Shown one piece after another: positions 32,473 to 45,505 of a stretch of DNA of 64,000 nucleotides; position 1 is the first letter of the stretch; every line of letters starts with the position of its first letter. The position numbers were made by a program, and so were the translations under genes. The stretch is taken from contig RBKR01000001.1 of assembly GCA_004835665.1 (NCBI GenBank), positions 1-64,000 of the forward strand. The letters are read 5' to 3'. This stretch comes from Phoma sp. XZ068. Lineage: Eukaryota; Ascomycota; Dothideomycetes; Pleosporales; Didymellaceae. The notes beneath the pieces are model-generated. The model had not been told where the DNA came from. It saw only the letters and a list, made by a program, of their open reading frames with translations, and made no database searches.

Positions 32473-32705
32473 TATTAGATATATAGCTTATAGGAGTTAA
32501 ATACTTATATTACTATACTTAGGTAGGGCGTAGTTACTAGAGTTACCTCTATATAGGGTAACTAGAGTATATAGAGCCTAGCTTAGCTGTTTATTATAAG
32601 GTAGTAAACAGTCTACTATTAATTAACTTTATTTAGAACTATTATAGTCCTGCCTGCTTATATTAATACTTCTCTTTCTAGTACCTCTAGCTATTAAGCC
32701 TAATA
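32473..32705 (+). repeat. 5' LTR of chromovirus copy B
   Basis: 233 bp, TATTAGATATATAGC...AAGCCTAATA, the RIP-changed equivalent of copy A's TGTTAG...CTAACA. Confidence 0.95.
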
Positions 32706-35700
32706 TTCTATTTACTTTCTTTACTAAAGAGTAGATTATAGTATTATAAAATAAGTAACTAATTAAGCCTTATTATAGAGGAACTTACTCTAGAACTACT
32801 AGAAGCCTCCTTTCTTATAGTAATAAGGGAGTCCTCTATATTAAAGATAGTAGAAACTTAGAATATAATACTAAGAGATAATTAACCTATTATTTTCTTA
32901 AATATAATAAATAAGGTATAAGGCTTACTAGTATAAGCTAGTAAACTCTCTAATAGGTTATAGCAGCCTATAGAGGCCTAGAATACTCTAGTAGTAGATA
33001 GTATAGACTAAGAGCTATAAGAGTTAGAAGCTTAGTATAAGAGGGCTATAAAGATATAATAAGTAGCTTATCTTAAGAAAATAAAGGCTAGATACCTTAC
33101 TAAAGATATTAATACTCTATAAGCTATCTCTAGTAGAGCTTAGTTAGCTATAGTAGTTCCTATAGTCTTAACTTTAGGTTTACTTTACTCTAAGCTACTA
33201 TATATATTTACTAAGTAGATATATATAGTATATAACTACTAGAAGTAAGATTATAAGTAGTTTTTTAATAGACTACCTACTAACTTCCTATAGGAGATAT
33301 AAAAGGTTAATTTTAGTATATAGTACCTATTAGAGACTATAAAGACCTTATAGTTAGTATACTATACTAACTAACTTTATATAAATCTCTTATAGAAACT
33401 AACCTAGAAAGCTATAAAAGCTATAATACTAGGCTCCCTAGGCACTATCTTAGAAAAGAGATAAAAAGTATATAAGGCCTTAAGTTATACTAAAATACTT
33501 CCTTATAGTAGTTCTATAGATTTACTAGATTATATAAGGCCTTACTAGAAAGAACTAGGTAATATATATAGAGTAAACCTCTAAGTAATTAGATATATCT
33601 ATATATTACCTAAAGAGATATAAAGGTAGCTATTTATATACCTAGAGAAGTATTATATAATACTTAGCTAGGTAGAAGAGGTTACTAATATAATTTATTA
33701 ATAGAGGGGCTGTTCTAAGAGCTTAAAGAAAGAAAAACCTTCTAAGAAGTTAGAGAAGTAGAAAGGTAACTTAAAAGATATAAAGGGGTCTAAAGAGGCT
33801 ATAAAGTATAAGAAAAAGAGTAGTTCTAACTATAGTAGCCTAAAGAGGCCTAAGAGGTTAAAGCTAAGGGTAGACTACTCTATAGTAACCTATTATAGGT
33901 ATAGAGAGGTAGAATATATTAAACTAAAGTATCTAAACTCTAATAAGTCTATAAAACCTAAAGAAGAGGGAGACTTAGAAAAAGGCAAGAGGTAGAAGGA
34001 TTAAATCTACTCTTTCTTACTTATATCTCTTATATATAGGAGAGTAGAGATCTTAGTACTCTTTATATAGTATTATATTCTTAGCTAGTATAGCTACTTA
34101 TAGTAGAAGTAACTATAAGATCCTCTAGACTAATAGAGGCCTTAGTAGATAGAGGCTTCTAGCTTAATTTACTTTCTATAATTATAGTAAAGAAGTAAAA
34201 TCTCTATATAGATCTTCTACCTAAATTCCTTGCAGAGAGGGTAGATAGGTCTATAATACTAATATATAGTACTATAATAGTAAGAATAACTATAGTTAAC
34301 TTATAAGGCTATAAGGAAGTAGGTAATATACTATTTATAGTTACTAACCTTAGAAGGTACTAAATATATTTAGGCCTACCTTAGATTAATATATATTAGC
34401 CTAAGATTAATTATACTACTTAGCACGTGCTCTTTAAAGAGATAAAGGTTAAGAGTATAGCTAAATTCTCTAAGATAGTGTTAGAAAATATAGAAGAGTT
34501 TAATTACACTATATATAACCTCTAGACAAATATATATACCTACCTTATAGCCTTTATAAGCTAGAATAGGCTAGATTAACCTAATATAGATAAAATACCT
34601 ATATACTATACTAATTTTACAGATATTATATTAGAAGATAATATATAGTATTTATCTAACTATAGCTTAAATAATTTAGTAATTAATTTAGCTAAAGGAA
34701 CTACACCTCTATATTAGCCCTTATATAGTCTATTAGAGGTAGAGTTAGTAGTATTATAGAAATACCTAGTTAACTATATAGTAAGAGGTTAAATTTAATG
34801 CTTAAGATTCTCTACTAGGGCCCTAATATTATTTATAAAGAAAAAGAATAGTAGTTTATACCTTTATATAGACTTTAGAGGCCTTAATAAAATAACTATA
34901 AAGAATTAGTACCTACTACCTCTAATCTCTAAGTCTCTAGATTACTTCTTAAAGGCAAAGGTATTTACTAAGTTAGATATTAGGGATACCTATTACTAGA
35001 TCTAAATAAGAGAAGAAGATAAATAGAAGACTATATTCTAGACTAGATATAGTTATTTTAAGTATACTATTATACTCTTTAGCCTAATAAACGCACCTGC
35101 CTAGTTCTAGGTATATATAAATAAGGCCTTAGTAGGACTAGTAGATATTACTTATATTATATACTTAGATAATATCCTAATATTCTTAAATATAGAAAAG
35201 GAGTATATTACCTATATTTAAGAAATTCTAGAATAATTATAGTAATATAAGCTATATATAAAACTATTAAAGTATAAATAGTATATATAGTATATAGAGT
35301 ACCTTAGATATGTAGTATCCCTATAAAGGGTTAGTATTAACCTAGAAAGAGCTAAAACAATCTAAGATTAGCTATTACTAGCTATAGTATATAATATATA
35401 TGTTTTTATAGAATTTATAAACTATTATTAACACTTTATTAAAGGATTTAGCTATATAGTACTCTTACTTATAATATTAATAAGAAAGAACCTAGGTTAG
35501 GCCTAGGCTAGGCTAGCTATAAAGAGGGAGGAAAGCTAGCTACTGTGCTTACTAGAGGCAGTAAAGAAAGCCTTTAAGTAGCTAAAGAACACCTTCTTAA
35601 TAGTTCTAATTCTTACTTACTTTAAGAAAGAAAAATAAACTAGACTAGAAGTTAATACTTTAGGTAGAGTAATCTTAAGTATACTAAGCTAATATAGCCT

Positions 35701-38060
35701 AGAATAGAGTAAAGTAAGCTAATAGAGGCTAATAGGCTTCTACTTATATAAGCTTATCTAAGTAGAGTATAACTATAATATATATAATTAAGAATTACTA
35801 GTAATTATAAAGAGTATAAAGTACTAGTAATATTACCTCTAGAGGATCTATTTTAAAATTCTTATAGACTATATAAACCTAAAATAGTTTATAGAAACTA
35901 AGGTATTAAACTACTAGCAGGTTTAGTTATATTTAGTACTAAGCTAGTATAATTTTACTTTAACCTACTAACCTAGAAAAATAAACCTAGTAGATAGGCT
36001 ATTAAGAAGACCTAATTATATAAGTAAGGTATAAAAGCTCTTCTAAAAGTATAATTAAGTATTTATATAACTAATAAAGGACCTCTTAAATAAGAAAAAA
36101 GACTTAAGTACTTTAGTAGCTACTATAATAATATAGTTAAAGGTAATATATACTCTACTAGAGGAGATAAGTATAGCTCTTTAGAAATTTTAGAAGGCTA
36201 ATAAGTAATCTCTAAGAGAACCTAGAACTATAGAAGAGAAGTCTAATATAGAAATAAATACTAAGATAGATACTAGTGCTATAGAGCCTAAAATAGCCTA
36301 TAATAACCTATAATACTTTACTATATCCTAGTTAGGTATTAAGGAGCTAGTAATACTATAGAAAAGAGTAGAAGCCCTTTATAAATACTATAATAACTTA
36401 ATAGTAGAATATTTTAGTATAAGAAGGATATTAGAGAAACTCTAGTACTAATATATATAAAAGGGTATAAGAGAGGATATAGCTTAGTACTATAGGGAGT
36501 ATATACCCTATAGAAGGTTAATACTAGTAAGGTATAAACTATATAGGCTACTAGTACTACTTCTACTATCTAATAGACTATAGAAGAAAGTTATAATAGA
36601 CTTTATTATAGAACTTCCCCCTAGTAAGATAAGTAGTATAGTATATAATATAGTATTAGTAGTAGTGTACTAATTAACTAAAATAGCCTATTATATTCTA
36701 GCTAGAGGTAATTAGGATAGAGTTAACCTAGCATAGTTCTAGATAAGGGAGATAATCTAATTATATAAAGCCTTTAAATAAATTATTTCTAACTAGGGCC
36801 TACTAATAAATATAAAATACTAGAATACCTTTTAATATTATCTAAACTCTAGAAGAGTTCTTATATCTGCCTATTACCTATAGATAGACAGATAGATAGA
36901 AAGGTAGAACTAGACCTTAGAATAATATCTTTAATACTACTATTTATTAGAATAGAATAATTAGGCTCTATAGATTTTAGTAGCAGAGTTTATATATAAT
37001 AATAGTATATACTTAACTATTAAGACTATACTCTTCTAGGCAAACTATAGTTTAGACTCTAGAGGGGCAGACTAGCCTAGTATAGCCCTTAGCTAGAGCA
37101 AATTACCTCTTAGAAGGTAAGTTATAAACTTCTAAAACTATAATAGGAATATAAGAAGAAAATACTTATAGTAAATATATATTAATAGGTATACTAGAAT
37201 AAGTTAAGGTTACCTATTCTATTTATAGTAGGTAACTAAGTTATAGTTTTAAACTAATATATATAATTAACTAGGCTAAAATATAAACTAGATTAGAAGT
37301 ATATAGGCCTAGGGCGTATAATAGCCTAGATTAGCCTATTAATATTTAAAGTAGACCTACCTAGACTCTAAAGCGTTTATCTAGTCTTCTATATATTATT
37401 ATTAGAACCTTTTAACTTAAAAGGCCTACTTCTATACCTAGCAACTCTAATTCTAGATACTCTTTATACTTATAGTAATAATATATAAAAGGTAGAAAAA
37501 ATACTTAAACAAAAGTAAGATAAGAATAAAAATTAGCTCTATTATATAAAATAAGCTAATTTTTTCTCTAAAGAGAACTTATAGGAGCCTAGGGTTAATA
37601 TATTCTTTAATATACTTAAATAGTTCTAGAAAAGAGAGAAAATACTACCTAGGTAATAGAATAAATAGTAATAACCTAAGAGGCGCCTAGGACAGCTGCT
37701 TAAGAAAAGAGAAAAATATTCTAATACTTAGAAAAATTATAGAAATTCTAAGTATACTACTACTACTAAAGTTAAAAAAGTTACCTTTACTATTTTTTCT
37801 ACTAGGTTTTAGGTATTTAATAGTACTTAATAATAGTAGAAGGTGCTAGAGGCTATAATAGCCTATTATATTATAAAATAGTATAGAAAGGTTATAAGAG
37901 TAAAATTTAAATAAACTATAACTATTAATAGCTGCTAAAGTAGCAGAAAACTAAGTATTATTCTATATATACTAGAAGAGGCTATATTACTCTATTATAT
38001 ACTATTTTACCCTAGAATTACTAAATACGCCTTAGAATACCTTAAAACTACCTATTACCT

Positions 38061-39075
38061 TTTATAACTTAGTAGCCTTAGCTAGAAGTTCCTTATACTC
38101 TTTATCCTTTATATTTATATACTTAGTAATCTTACCTTTATTAGTAGTAGACTTGCTAGCCTTAGAGAAGCAGAGTTCTTTAATCTTACTTATAAGAATA
38201 GCAGCTCTAGCCTTAAGATTATACCTCTTACTATTAATAAAGATACTCTTAGCCTATAATAGGTTAGAATAGCCTAAGGTAGCTTAAAAGAGAGAAAACT
38301 AACCTTCTTAGTAAGAGAAGCAGCCTTAGCAGCAGCCTACAGCTTAAGCTTATACTTATTACTCTTAACCTTAGCCTAGGTAGAGACCTTATTATACTTT
38401 TAGCTAATAGAATATACCTTAGTTATAGGTTTACCTTAAGAGGTATAAACACCTAAGTATAGAAAGAAGTAGTTAGTATAAGGCTTAAACTCTCTAAAGA
38501 GGTTAGTAAGAGCTAAAAATAGTTAATAAGGGGGTAAAATAGCTTACCCTTTAATTATCTTAGTAACTTAGTATATATTAGAGATTAAATTACTCCTAGC
38601 CTAGACCTTTATACTCTTAAGCACTCTCTTAGACTTAGGCTAGGCCTTAGTATATATAGCTAAGCTAAGCATATTAAAGTGCTTATAAATTATATTAAAA
38701 TAGTTAAAGATAGCTTTAGGTAGCTATAACAGGTTAGAACAGACTATAATAGTTAATAATAACCTATAATAAGGCTATATACTATAAAGTAGTCTAAGTT
38801 AGTAAAGAAATACTATATATACTATATAGTCTAGATATCTTTACTAGTATTAACCTTATAGACCTAAGTATAGTAAAGGTGCTAATTACTATTATTAACT
38901 AAGGGGAAGTAGTAGCCTAGGTAGTTAGTAAAGAAGATACTACTCTTACTAAAGTAATTAATATAGTAGACGCAGCTAAAGGCTATATAGCAGAAATTAG
39001 GCACTATATTATTTAAGACCTTTAAGTAATCTATAGTTAGTAGCTAGAAAGTACTAGTAGGTAGTATAATATATA
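38061..39075 (-). pseudogene. Antisense accessory gene relic of chromovirus copy B
   Basis: Collinear with the antisense gene of copy A (20395-21409), including the three intron-like segments with TTCTAACC or CTTACTAACC before TTATAG/TTTTAG. Start and many codons are destroyed by RIP. Its presence in both copies shows that it belongs to the element family and is not a later capture by copy A. Confidence 0.5.
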
Positions 39076-39561
39076 AAAATAGTTAGGAATAGTGTAGAAT
39101 AGTCTAAAATAGTCTAGTTAGCGCTAAAATAGTTAAATAAAGCTTAAACTAGTTCTAATAAGCCCTAATAAGCTAACTTAGGCTATAATAGCTTAAAATA
39201 GCCTATATTAGGACCTATTAGAGCTAGAATTTAAAAATAGAAAATCTTAAAAACTTACTAAATTATATAGTAGAAAGAAAGAGTAATAGCTAGAAATTAT
39301 AGATAGAAACTTATTAGAGGCCTATAAGTACTCTGCTAGCTAGTAGATAGAATTAGAGTATAGGTAAATAGAATTCTAGGTAAAAGTAAAGGTAAATATA
39401 GAAATTTCTCTCTAGAAGCCTAAGCCTACCTCTAACTTAAGCTAGGCTATTTACTACCTATCCTTCTAGTAAAGGGCTATAATAGCCTATAATAGCTTAA
39501 AATAGCTACTAATATATTTCTCTATAGTTACCTAGAATATTTAACTATAAAAGGGGGATAT

Positions 39562-39794
39562 TATTAGATATATAGCTTATAGGAGTTAAATACTTATATT
39601 ACTATACTTAGGTAGAGCGTAGTTACTAGAGTTACCTCTATATAGGGTAACTAGAGTATATAGAGCCTAGCTTAGCTATTTATTATAAGGTAGTAAATAG
39701 TCTACTGTTAATTAACCTTGTTTAGGACTATTATAGTCCTGCCTACTTATATTAATACTTCTCTCCCTAGTGCCTCTAGCTATTAAGCCTAATA
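39562..39794 (+). repeat. 3' LTR of chromovirus copy B
   Basis: 233 bp, preceded by the purine tract and followed by the second ATAAA target duplicate, after which the outer element's RT resumes in register. Confidence 0.95.
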
Positions 39795-42700
39795 ATAAAG
39801 GCCTTAATAAAATTACTAAGAAGAACTAACTAGTATTACTACTTATTAGTAAAACTTTAAACTACCTAAGTAGGGCTATAGTATTTACTAAGCTTAATCT
39901 AAAGAATACCTACTATTAAATATATATTTAGTAAGGTAATAAGTAGAAAATAGTATTTTATATATAATATAGCTACTTTAAGTATATAGTTATACTATTT
40001 AGCCTAACTAATATACCTATAATATTCTAAGAATATATTAACTAAGCTCTATTAGGCTTTTTAGATATATTCTATATAGTCTATCTTAAAAATATCTTAA
40101 TCTTCTCTTAAAAGAAAGAGAATTACTAGAAGTATATTTAAAAAATACTAGAAAGATTATAGTAATATAGCTTATTTATTAACCTAAGAAAATATACTTT
40201 TATAACTAACTTTATTAAATTTCTAGAGTTTATTATATAAGTTAATAGTATTACTATAGATTCTAGGTAAGTAAAGATAGTAACTAAATAGCTAACCTCT
40301 ACTTTATTCTAAGATATTTAAATCTTTATTAGATTTACTAACTTCTACTAATATTTTATATAAGGCTTTTTTACTATAATTAGACCTATTACTAAATTAC
40401 TAAAGAGGTTAGTATAAAGGAAAAAGCCTAGCTTATTTATCTAGCTTAATACTGCTAAGTAGGTAAAGTAATAGCTATATAATACCTTTATATCTACTCT
40501 AATTCTATAATATTATAATCTTAACTTACTCTTTAAACTAGAAATAGATATATTAATATAAAAAATAGTAGTAATCTTCTTATAGCTATATAAGGATAGA
40601 AACTAGTACCTTATTATATATTAGTTATAAAAGCTAATATCTATAGAGTATAATTATTATATATATAATCTAGAACTTCTTACTATTATTATAGTAGTAT
40701 TATACTAGTAATACTATATTAAAGGCCTAGTAATAAAGCTTAAGATCTTTATAGATTATAGTAATCTATAGAGCTTTATAGCTACTAAGGTACTCTTAAG
40801 AAGATAGTCTAACTAGGCCTTATAGCTTATAGCCTATAACTTTAAGATTAAGTATTAAGTAGGAAAAATAAACTCTACTAATAGCCTATTAAGGTACCTA
40901 CTAGGCACTAGAAAAATACTAGATACTAAAGCTATAGATATATTTTTAATATTAAAGAAAAAACTATAATTAGATAGAAGCTAGATTAAGCTACTAGATA
41001 TAGGGCTAATACTAGTAGGTAGCTAAAAAATAGTTTAAAAATATGCTTACCTTATTTTAATAAGAATATACCTATAGAGCCTATAGTAGATAATAGTAAA
41101 CTAAAAAAGAAGAGCTACTATACTTCTACTTTTAAATATACCTTCTTAAGAATACTAGTTCTTACCTAATAGGTAACTAGAGCCTAAGTAAGAAAAGCTA
41201 TATCTAGCTAAATAGCCTATAAAGACTCTATACTATTACTACTCTTCTTAGTACTTAAGATATAGAGAAGAGATTAGTAGGTACTTTAGATATAAGAGTA
41301 TTATAAGTTAGTAGTATAGTTCTAGTATAACTAATAAGAGAAGTTAAAGTTTTAAATATTTAATATAGTAGGCAGGCTTTAATATAAGAATTAAATCTTT
41401 ATACTAATAGAACCTATACTTTAAGTAGAGATTCTTAAACTATATTATAATAATTCTCTTATAGGTTATTTTAGTTAAGTAAAAATATTTAAACTTCTTA
41501 CTTACTTTTATTATTAGCTATACCTTAAGTAGGATATAAAAGAGTATATTAACTTCTATACTATATACTAGAAAGTAAAGGTATCTAAGCAGTACTCTAC
41601 TAGTAATCTATAGTTACTACTCTAGCTAGATAGCCTATAGTAGGAACTTATAATAGATTTTATTATAGGCTTACCTCTAAGTAAGTAAGATAATAGTATC
41701 TATAATATAATATATATTATAGTAGACTACTATACTAAAATAGTAAGATATATTCTAACCTAAAAAATATTAAATATAGTATAACTAGCTAACCTATTTA
41801 TTAAGTATATTATCTAGTTCTTTAGGTTACCTAAAGGAATTATAACTAATAAAGGTAGTATCTTTATATTCTAATTTTAGGCTAATATATACTTTATAGT
41901 AAAGGTAAAATACTAGCTAAGCACTACCTTCTACCCTTAAACTAATAGGTAGACTAAATAATAGAATTGAATACTTAAATAATACCTACAGTTATATATT
42001 AATATAAATTAAGGTAACTAGGTATATCTACTACCTCTAGTAGAGTTTATATATAATAACTTATACTAAGCTATAATTAAGATATTACTATTCTTTACTT
42101 ATTATAGGTTCTACTCTTAACTTAACTATAAAGTAACAGATAGCTCTAGCATACCTAAAGCTAGGCAGCGCGTTTAAGAGCTTATTTAAATAAAAAATAC
42201 TCTAGCTACTTAATAGAAACAAGCAATAGAGTACTAATAATAATACTATAATACCTACTACTAACTATAAAGCTTTAAGATAGGAAACAAAGTACTACTA
42301 TCTATAAAGCACCTCTAGTTAAAAATTCCAAGCAAGAAGTTAGGCCCTAAATATATTAGCCTATATTAAATAGAGGATTATATTAGTAAACAAGCGTATT
42401 AACTATCCCTTCTACAAACACTGCTAATACACCCTGTATTCTACACGTTGCTGCTTAAACCCTATACCACACGCTAGGATGAACCTGAGGTGTTGCCAGG
42501 TCCTGTCCAGTTAAGCGACGACGACGCGCAAGCGAATTGCTATGAGGTAGAAGCTATACTTCGTAGAAGAAAATACAAGAACCATATCTAATACCTTGTC
42601 AAATAGAAAGGATGGCTAGCAGAATATAATGAATAGGTGCTACAAGAACATATTGACAAGGAACTTATTGATAACTGGGGAAACAACCAATGATTATGCT

Positions 42701-42797
42701 ACAAAACTACAAATACACCAAGTGACTTGCCTGCGACTACCCAGTGAACCCCGAGTAAACCCTAATCAGAGTGATATCTTTACACAAACCTCTTAGT

Positions 42798-44167
42798 CTA
42801 ATTAGGAACTACCTTAATGTTAGGAAGCTTAGTAAGCCTGCCTACAGGTGACTCGGCATCTGAAGAATCCTTAGATGACGTCGGCGCGTGCGAAGAGACC
42901 TTGACTGGTACCTCCTTGGAAAGGCCCGACGTCTGGACACGACTATCAGGCCCACGAGAACGAAGCTGGCGAGGAGCGGTGACGTTACTACTACTGCGCT
43001 TGCGCTTCGCGGCACTGTCCACCACTATATGAGGACCAGAGGTAGACGAAGGACTAGAAACGGAGCCAGAGCCCTCGCTATTGCGCGCAAGTACAGTAGC
43101 GGCAAGAAGATTGCGCAGAGCCGCTGTACCGGGTCTAGGAGGGGTAGGAGCGGTGCGATTGGGACCGGGGGTCGAAAGGCCTGCGCTGTGACCGCGAGGA
43201 GTAGGCGTAGAGTGAGGCTCAGCCCTGTTGAATCCGGGTGCATGACGAAGGGACTGAGGATCCGAAAGGCCGGGAGCTTTACCTGGGTGCCTGGACTTCT
43301 TAGCGCCGGCGCTATGGTTGTGAGGGGTCGGCTTGGAGGGAGCCTTGTGGGGAATCTCCTCCTTGCTTGCCTTACTGGACTCGCCCCTATCTGAGTCCTC
43401 CTTCTCCTTGTCCTCCTCCTCCTCCTCCTTCTCCTCCTTGTCGTCACGCATCTTGACATCCTCCTCACCCCCATTACCCCCATTGTTACCACCACCACCA
43501 ACCCTATTGCCAAAATTATCGATATCCTCAAATGGGAGCGAATCTGATCGGTAGGACTGCGCATTGAGGGAGCTGAGGGGGGCATGACCTATCTATAACA
43601 ACGTCAGCTTGATGGTGAAGTGCCTGAAGAAAAAGTACTTATATTAGCTTTAAAGGACATCTAGGATGCCCTTAACCGCAGTGGCTAATTGATTGGTGGC
43701 TGTAACTTGAAGCAGCTGGATCTTATTGCCCTTTGGACGATGAGTCCCTCCGTGCTTGACCTCCTTGCGAAGAGCGGCCTTAATATCCTTGCCCTAGTTG
43801 CGCCTTGCCTGCGCATGGGCAGCGATATCCATGGGATCTGGGACCTTAGACCGCTCAAGAAGGTTGGCCTCGCGGAGAAGTCGGTTAAGTGGGTAAATAA
43901 ATGCCTTTGGGACAGAAAGACAGGCCTTACGTATTTTGGCACAGCGCTTGCACTTGTTGTGCTTGCTAATAGAGCACACATTGACTGCGAAATCCTCAAC
44001 CTTGGTATATTAAAGGCAGATGTTATTTAAAAGAGCTTCCTGAGGACCGACGCGACAAGAGATAGGTATACGCTAAACACTGTGTTAGTACCTGTGAAAC
44101 GATGGCGTGTTACCGAACTTACAGGAGGACCTTGAGCTGCGCCACTGAGAGGAGATAAGTGCGACAT
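42798..44167 (-). CDS. Antisense, spliced gene of the outer chromovirus
   Basis: Runs opposite to pol between the chromodomain and the 3' LTR. Met at 44167 opens MSHLSPLSGAAQGPP followed by GTAAGT. An internal exon encodes CSISKHNKCKRCAKIRKACL and then SVPKAFIYPLNRLLREA, a Cys-rich basic motif (C...C..C...C). The long last exon (about 43451-42798) gives an acidic Glu/Asp run, a Pro/Ser/His-rich disordered stretch and a basic KRKRSSSNV tail with stop at 42798. Exon borders between 43450 and 44170 are not resolved. The coding bases are largely free of RIP. The Cys-rich block could bind zinc or nucleic acid. Function unknown; it may be intact or recently decayed. Confidence 0.5.
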
Positions 44168-44433
44168 GGTAGTGAAAGTGAAATGATAGCAACACGCTTT
44201 AGGACAATAGTGATAAGAGAAAGGGAGTGAGAAAGAGAAAGCTCAAGGTTGGAAAAGTTTTATTATTATCAGCAGGCAAACGGCCACTCGTTTCTATAGA
44301 TACGGGTTGGTCTCCAGTTACCTTTACCTCTGACTTCAAAAAAAAAAAAAACTTGAACCGAAATACAAGGTACTACAATACAACTGTAACCTGCTACAGC
44401 CACTGGGACAGTGGCTTTGGTGGGGGGAACAAT

Positions 44434-44642
44434 TGTAAGGAGTATATAAGTTGGGATATACTAACTGTAGTGCGACTACACGATGGGTTGCTGGCGCTTT
44501 GCCTGCGAGGGCCTAGCGCGTTATATGCAGATCACGTGCACAGAAGTAGAATAGGCCGCTTAGCCGGAAGGCTCAGCATGAATCAATACTCCTACACCTT
44601 GACCCCTACTGTTGCTATGCTTGTTGCTACATAACCTTTACA
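44434..44642 (+). repeat. 3' LTR of the outer chromovirus, nearly unmutated
   Basis: 209 bp, TGTAAGGAGT...CCTTTACA, retaining CpG and CpA sites that its 5' partner has lost. The CTATA target duplicate follows. Confidence 0.92.
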
Positions 44643-44647
44643 CTATA

Positions 44648-45100
44648 TCTTAGACTATAGTCCTTGTTAAGCCTAGCCTTTAAGTATTTAGCTTAAGTAT
44701 ATAATCTACTATTACCTTCTTCTTTATCTTTATTAAGTTTTTTAAGTTAAGAGTTGTAGTTATATCTTATAAGCTTTTAAAGTGTACTACCCTACTTGTA
44801 GTGCGTTAGGTAGCTAGTTAACAAAACTCTAAAGAAGAATTATCAAAGAAAATAAAAATTAGACGTCTTTTGGCAGTGGGTAGTTACTAAGACGTCTTGC
44901 TGATGTAAGAACAGCTGAATTCGGAATTATACTTGCATAGAGAGCCAGCGGCAGGTGGCTAAAAACTGAAGGGCTTCCTTGTTTGGATCGCTGAGCATAA
45001 CCCTGCAGATTGATTAGAAAGTGGCGATCGACGATTCCGCTGGCAACAAGCGCACAGCTGAGTAACGAATGGGTTGAGCCCCAGTTAACAAACCACGTAT
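44648..45100. other. Spacer right of the outer chromovirus
   Basis: Mildly AT-rich, no gene seen. The palindrome-containing word AGACGTCTT occurs twice (about 44864 and 44891), which might mark a decayed transposon end, but I cannot pair it with a second end. Confidence 0.4.
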
Positions 45101-45102
45101 AA

Positions 45103-45505
45103 GTGCGTACAAGCCCGAACTTGCACCTGCATGTCAACAGATACCTCGCTTTTGAGATCTTCTCTGGTGATCACACCAAACAACTCTCAAAATCGTTCTC
45201 ACCAGATCAAGGACTCAACCAGTACACTGTGGGCCAAGATGCAGGATGCATCATTGCCACGGACAACGCTTCACAGCATGACATCTCCCGATTTCGTGCC
45301 ATCTGTGCTGCTAATTGTGCACGGCAGGAGCAAGTCCTGCCATACATACTCGCCAGGCTACAGCCCAACCGAGAAGTCATATGTAGTATTCAAAGCTTGG
45401 AGCCGAAGGCACTGGGTGATGGGAGAGTTTGGTCATCTGCGAGACTTTCTGCGACGCCTAGTCCAGGCCTGTATAATTAAAAGAGCCTGTCTATCGGACA
45501 GTGTA
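45103..45505 (+). pseudogene. Frameshifted Tc1/mariner-like (DDE) transposase relic
   Basis: One frame gives YLAFEIFSGDH...CIIATDNASQHDISRFR, matching the second catalytic Asp region (xMDNAxxH) of IS630/Tc1-type transposases. A second frame takes over for HTYSPGYSPTEKSYVVFKAW, matching the PPYSPxxNPIE third-catalytic-residue block. The two frames are offset by a frameshift near 45330, and the N-terminal part is missing. It is distinct from the intact pogo-type element at 14746. Confidence 0.65.

Larger units (their letters stand above)
32473..39794 (+). mobile_element. Inner Ty3/Gypsy chromovirus, copy B of the 233-bp-LTR family
   Basis: A complete 7322-bp element nested in the outer one. 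LTRs are 32473-32705 and 39562-39794 (233 bp each), with a perfect ATAAA target duplicate at 32468-32472 and 39795-39799 and purine tract AAAGGGGGA before the 3' LTR. It is collinear with copy A throughout (gag, protease, RT, integrase with TDRQT-like trace near 36885, chromodomain near 37490, antisense gene at about 38060-39075). RIP damage is much heavier than in copy A, and no frame survives. Confidence 0.95.
32395..42700 (+). pseudogene. pol relic of the outer chromovirus, in two pieces
   Basis: The left piece ends at 32472 within NKTLxLYIDYK. The right piece resumes at 39795 with KGLNKITKKN and continues through TKLNLKNTYY (about 39885). Integrase traces include IIDFIIGLPLS near 41650 and VDYYTKIVRYI near 41730. 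A chromodomain (YEVEAILRRRKYKNH...YLVKxKGWLAEYNE) lies at about 42540-42640 with only a few RIP stops, followed by a stop at about 42692. It is non-functional. Confidence 0.8.
29836..44642 (+). mobile_element. Outer Ty3/Gypsy chromovirus (209-bp LTR family), split by a second retrotransposon
   Basis: The two LTRs are 209 bp each (29836-30044 and 44434-44642), beginning TGTAAGG/TATAAGG and ending CCTTTACA/CTTTTATA. A perfect CTATA target duplicate flanks them (29831-29835, 44643-44647). A purine tract GGTGGGGGGAACAA precedes the 3' LTR. The reverse transcriptase is interrupted within its DYRGLNK motif by the inner element at 32473-39794. Removing that leaves about 7.5 kb. RIP is severe up to about 42.1 kb and then fades, so the 3' LTR and the adjoining antisense gene are nearly undamaged. 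Confidence 0.93.

Noticed and set aside
42888..43394. 168-aa plus-strand frame in the outer chromovirus
   Set aside because: Arg-rich mirror of the minus-strand antisense gene; low-complexity shadow.
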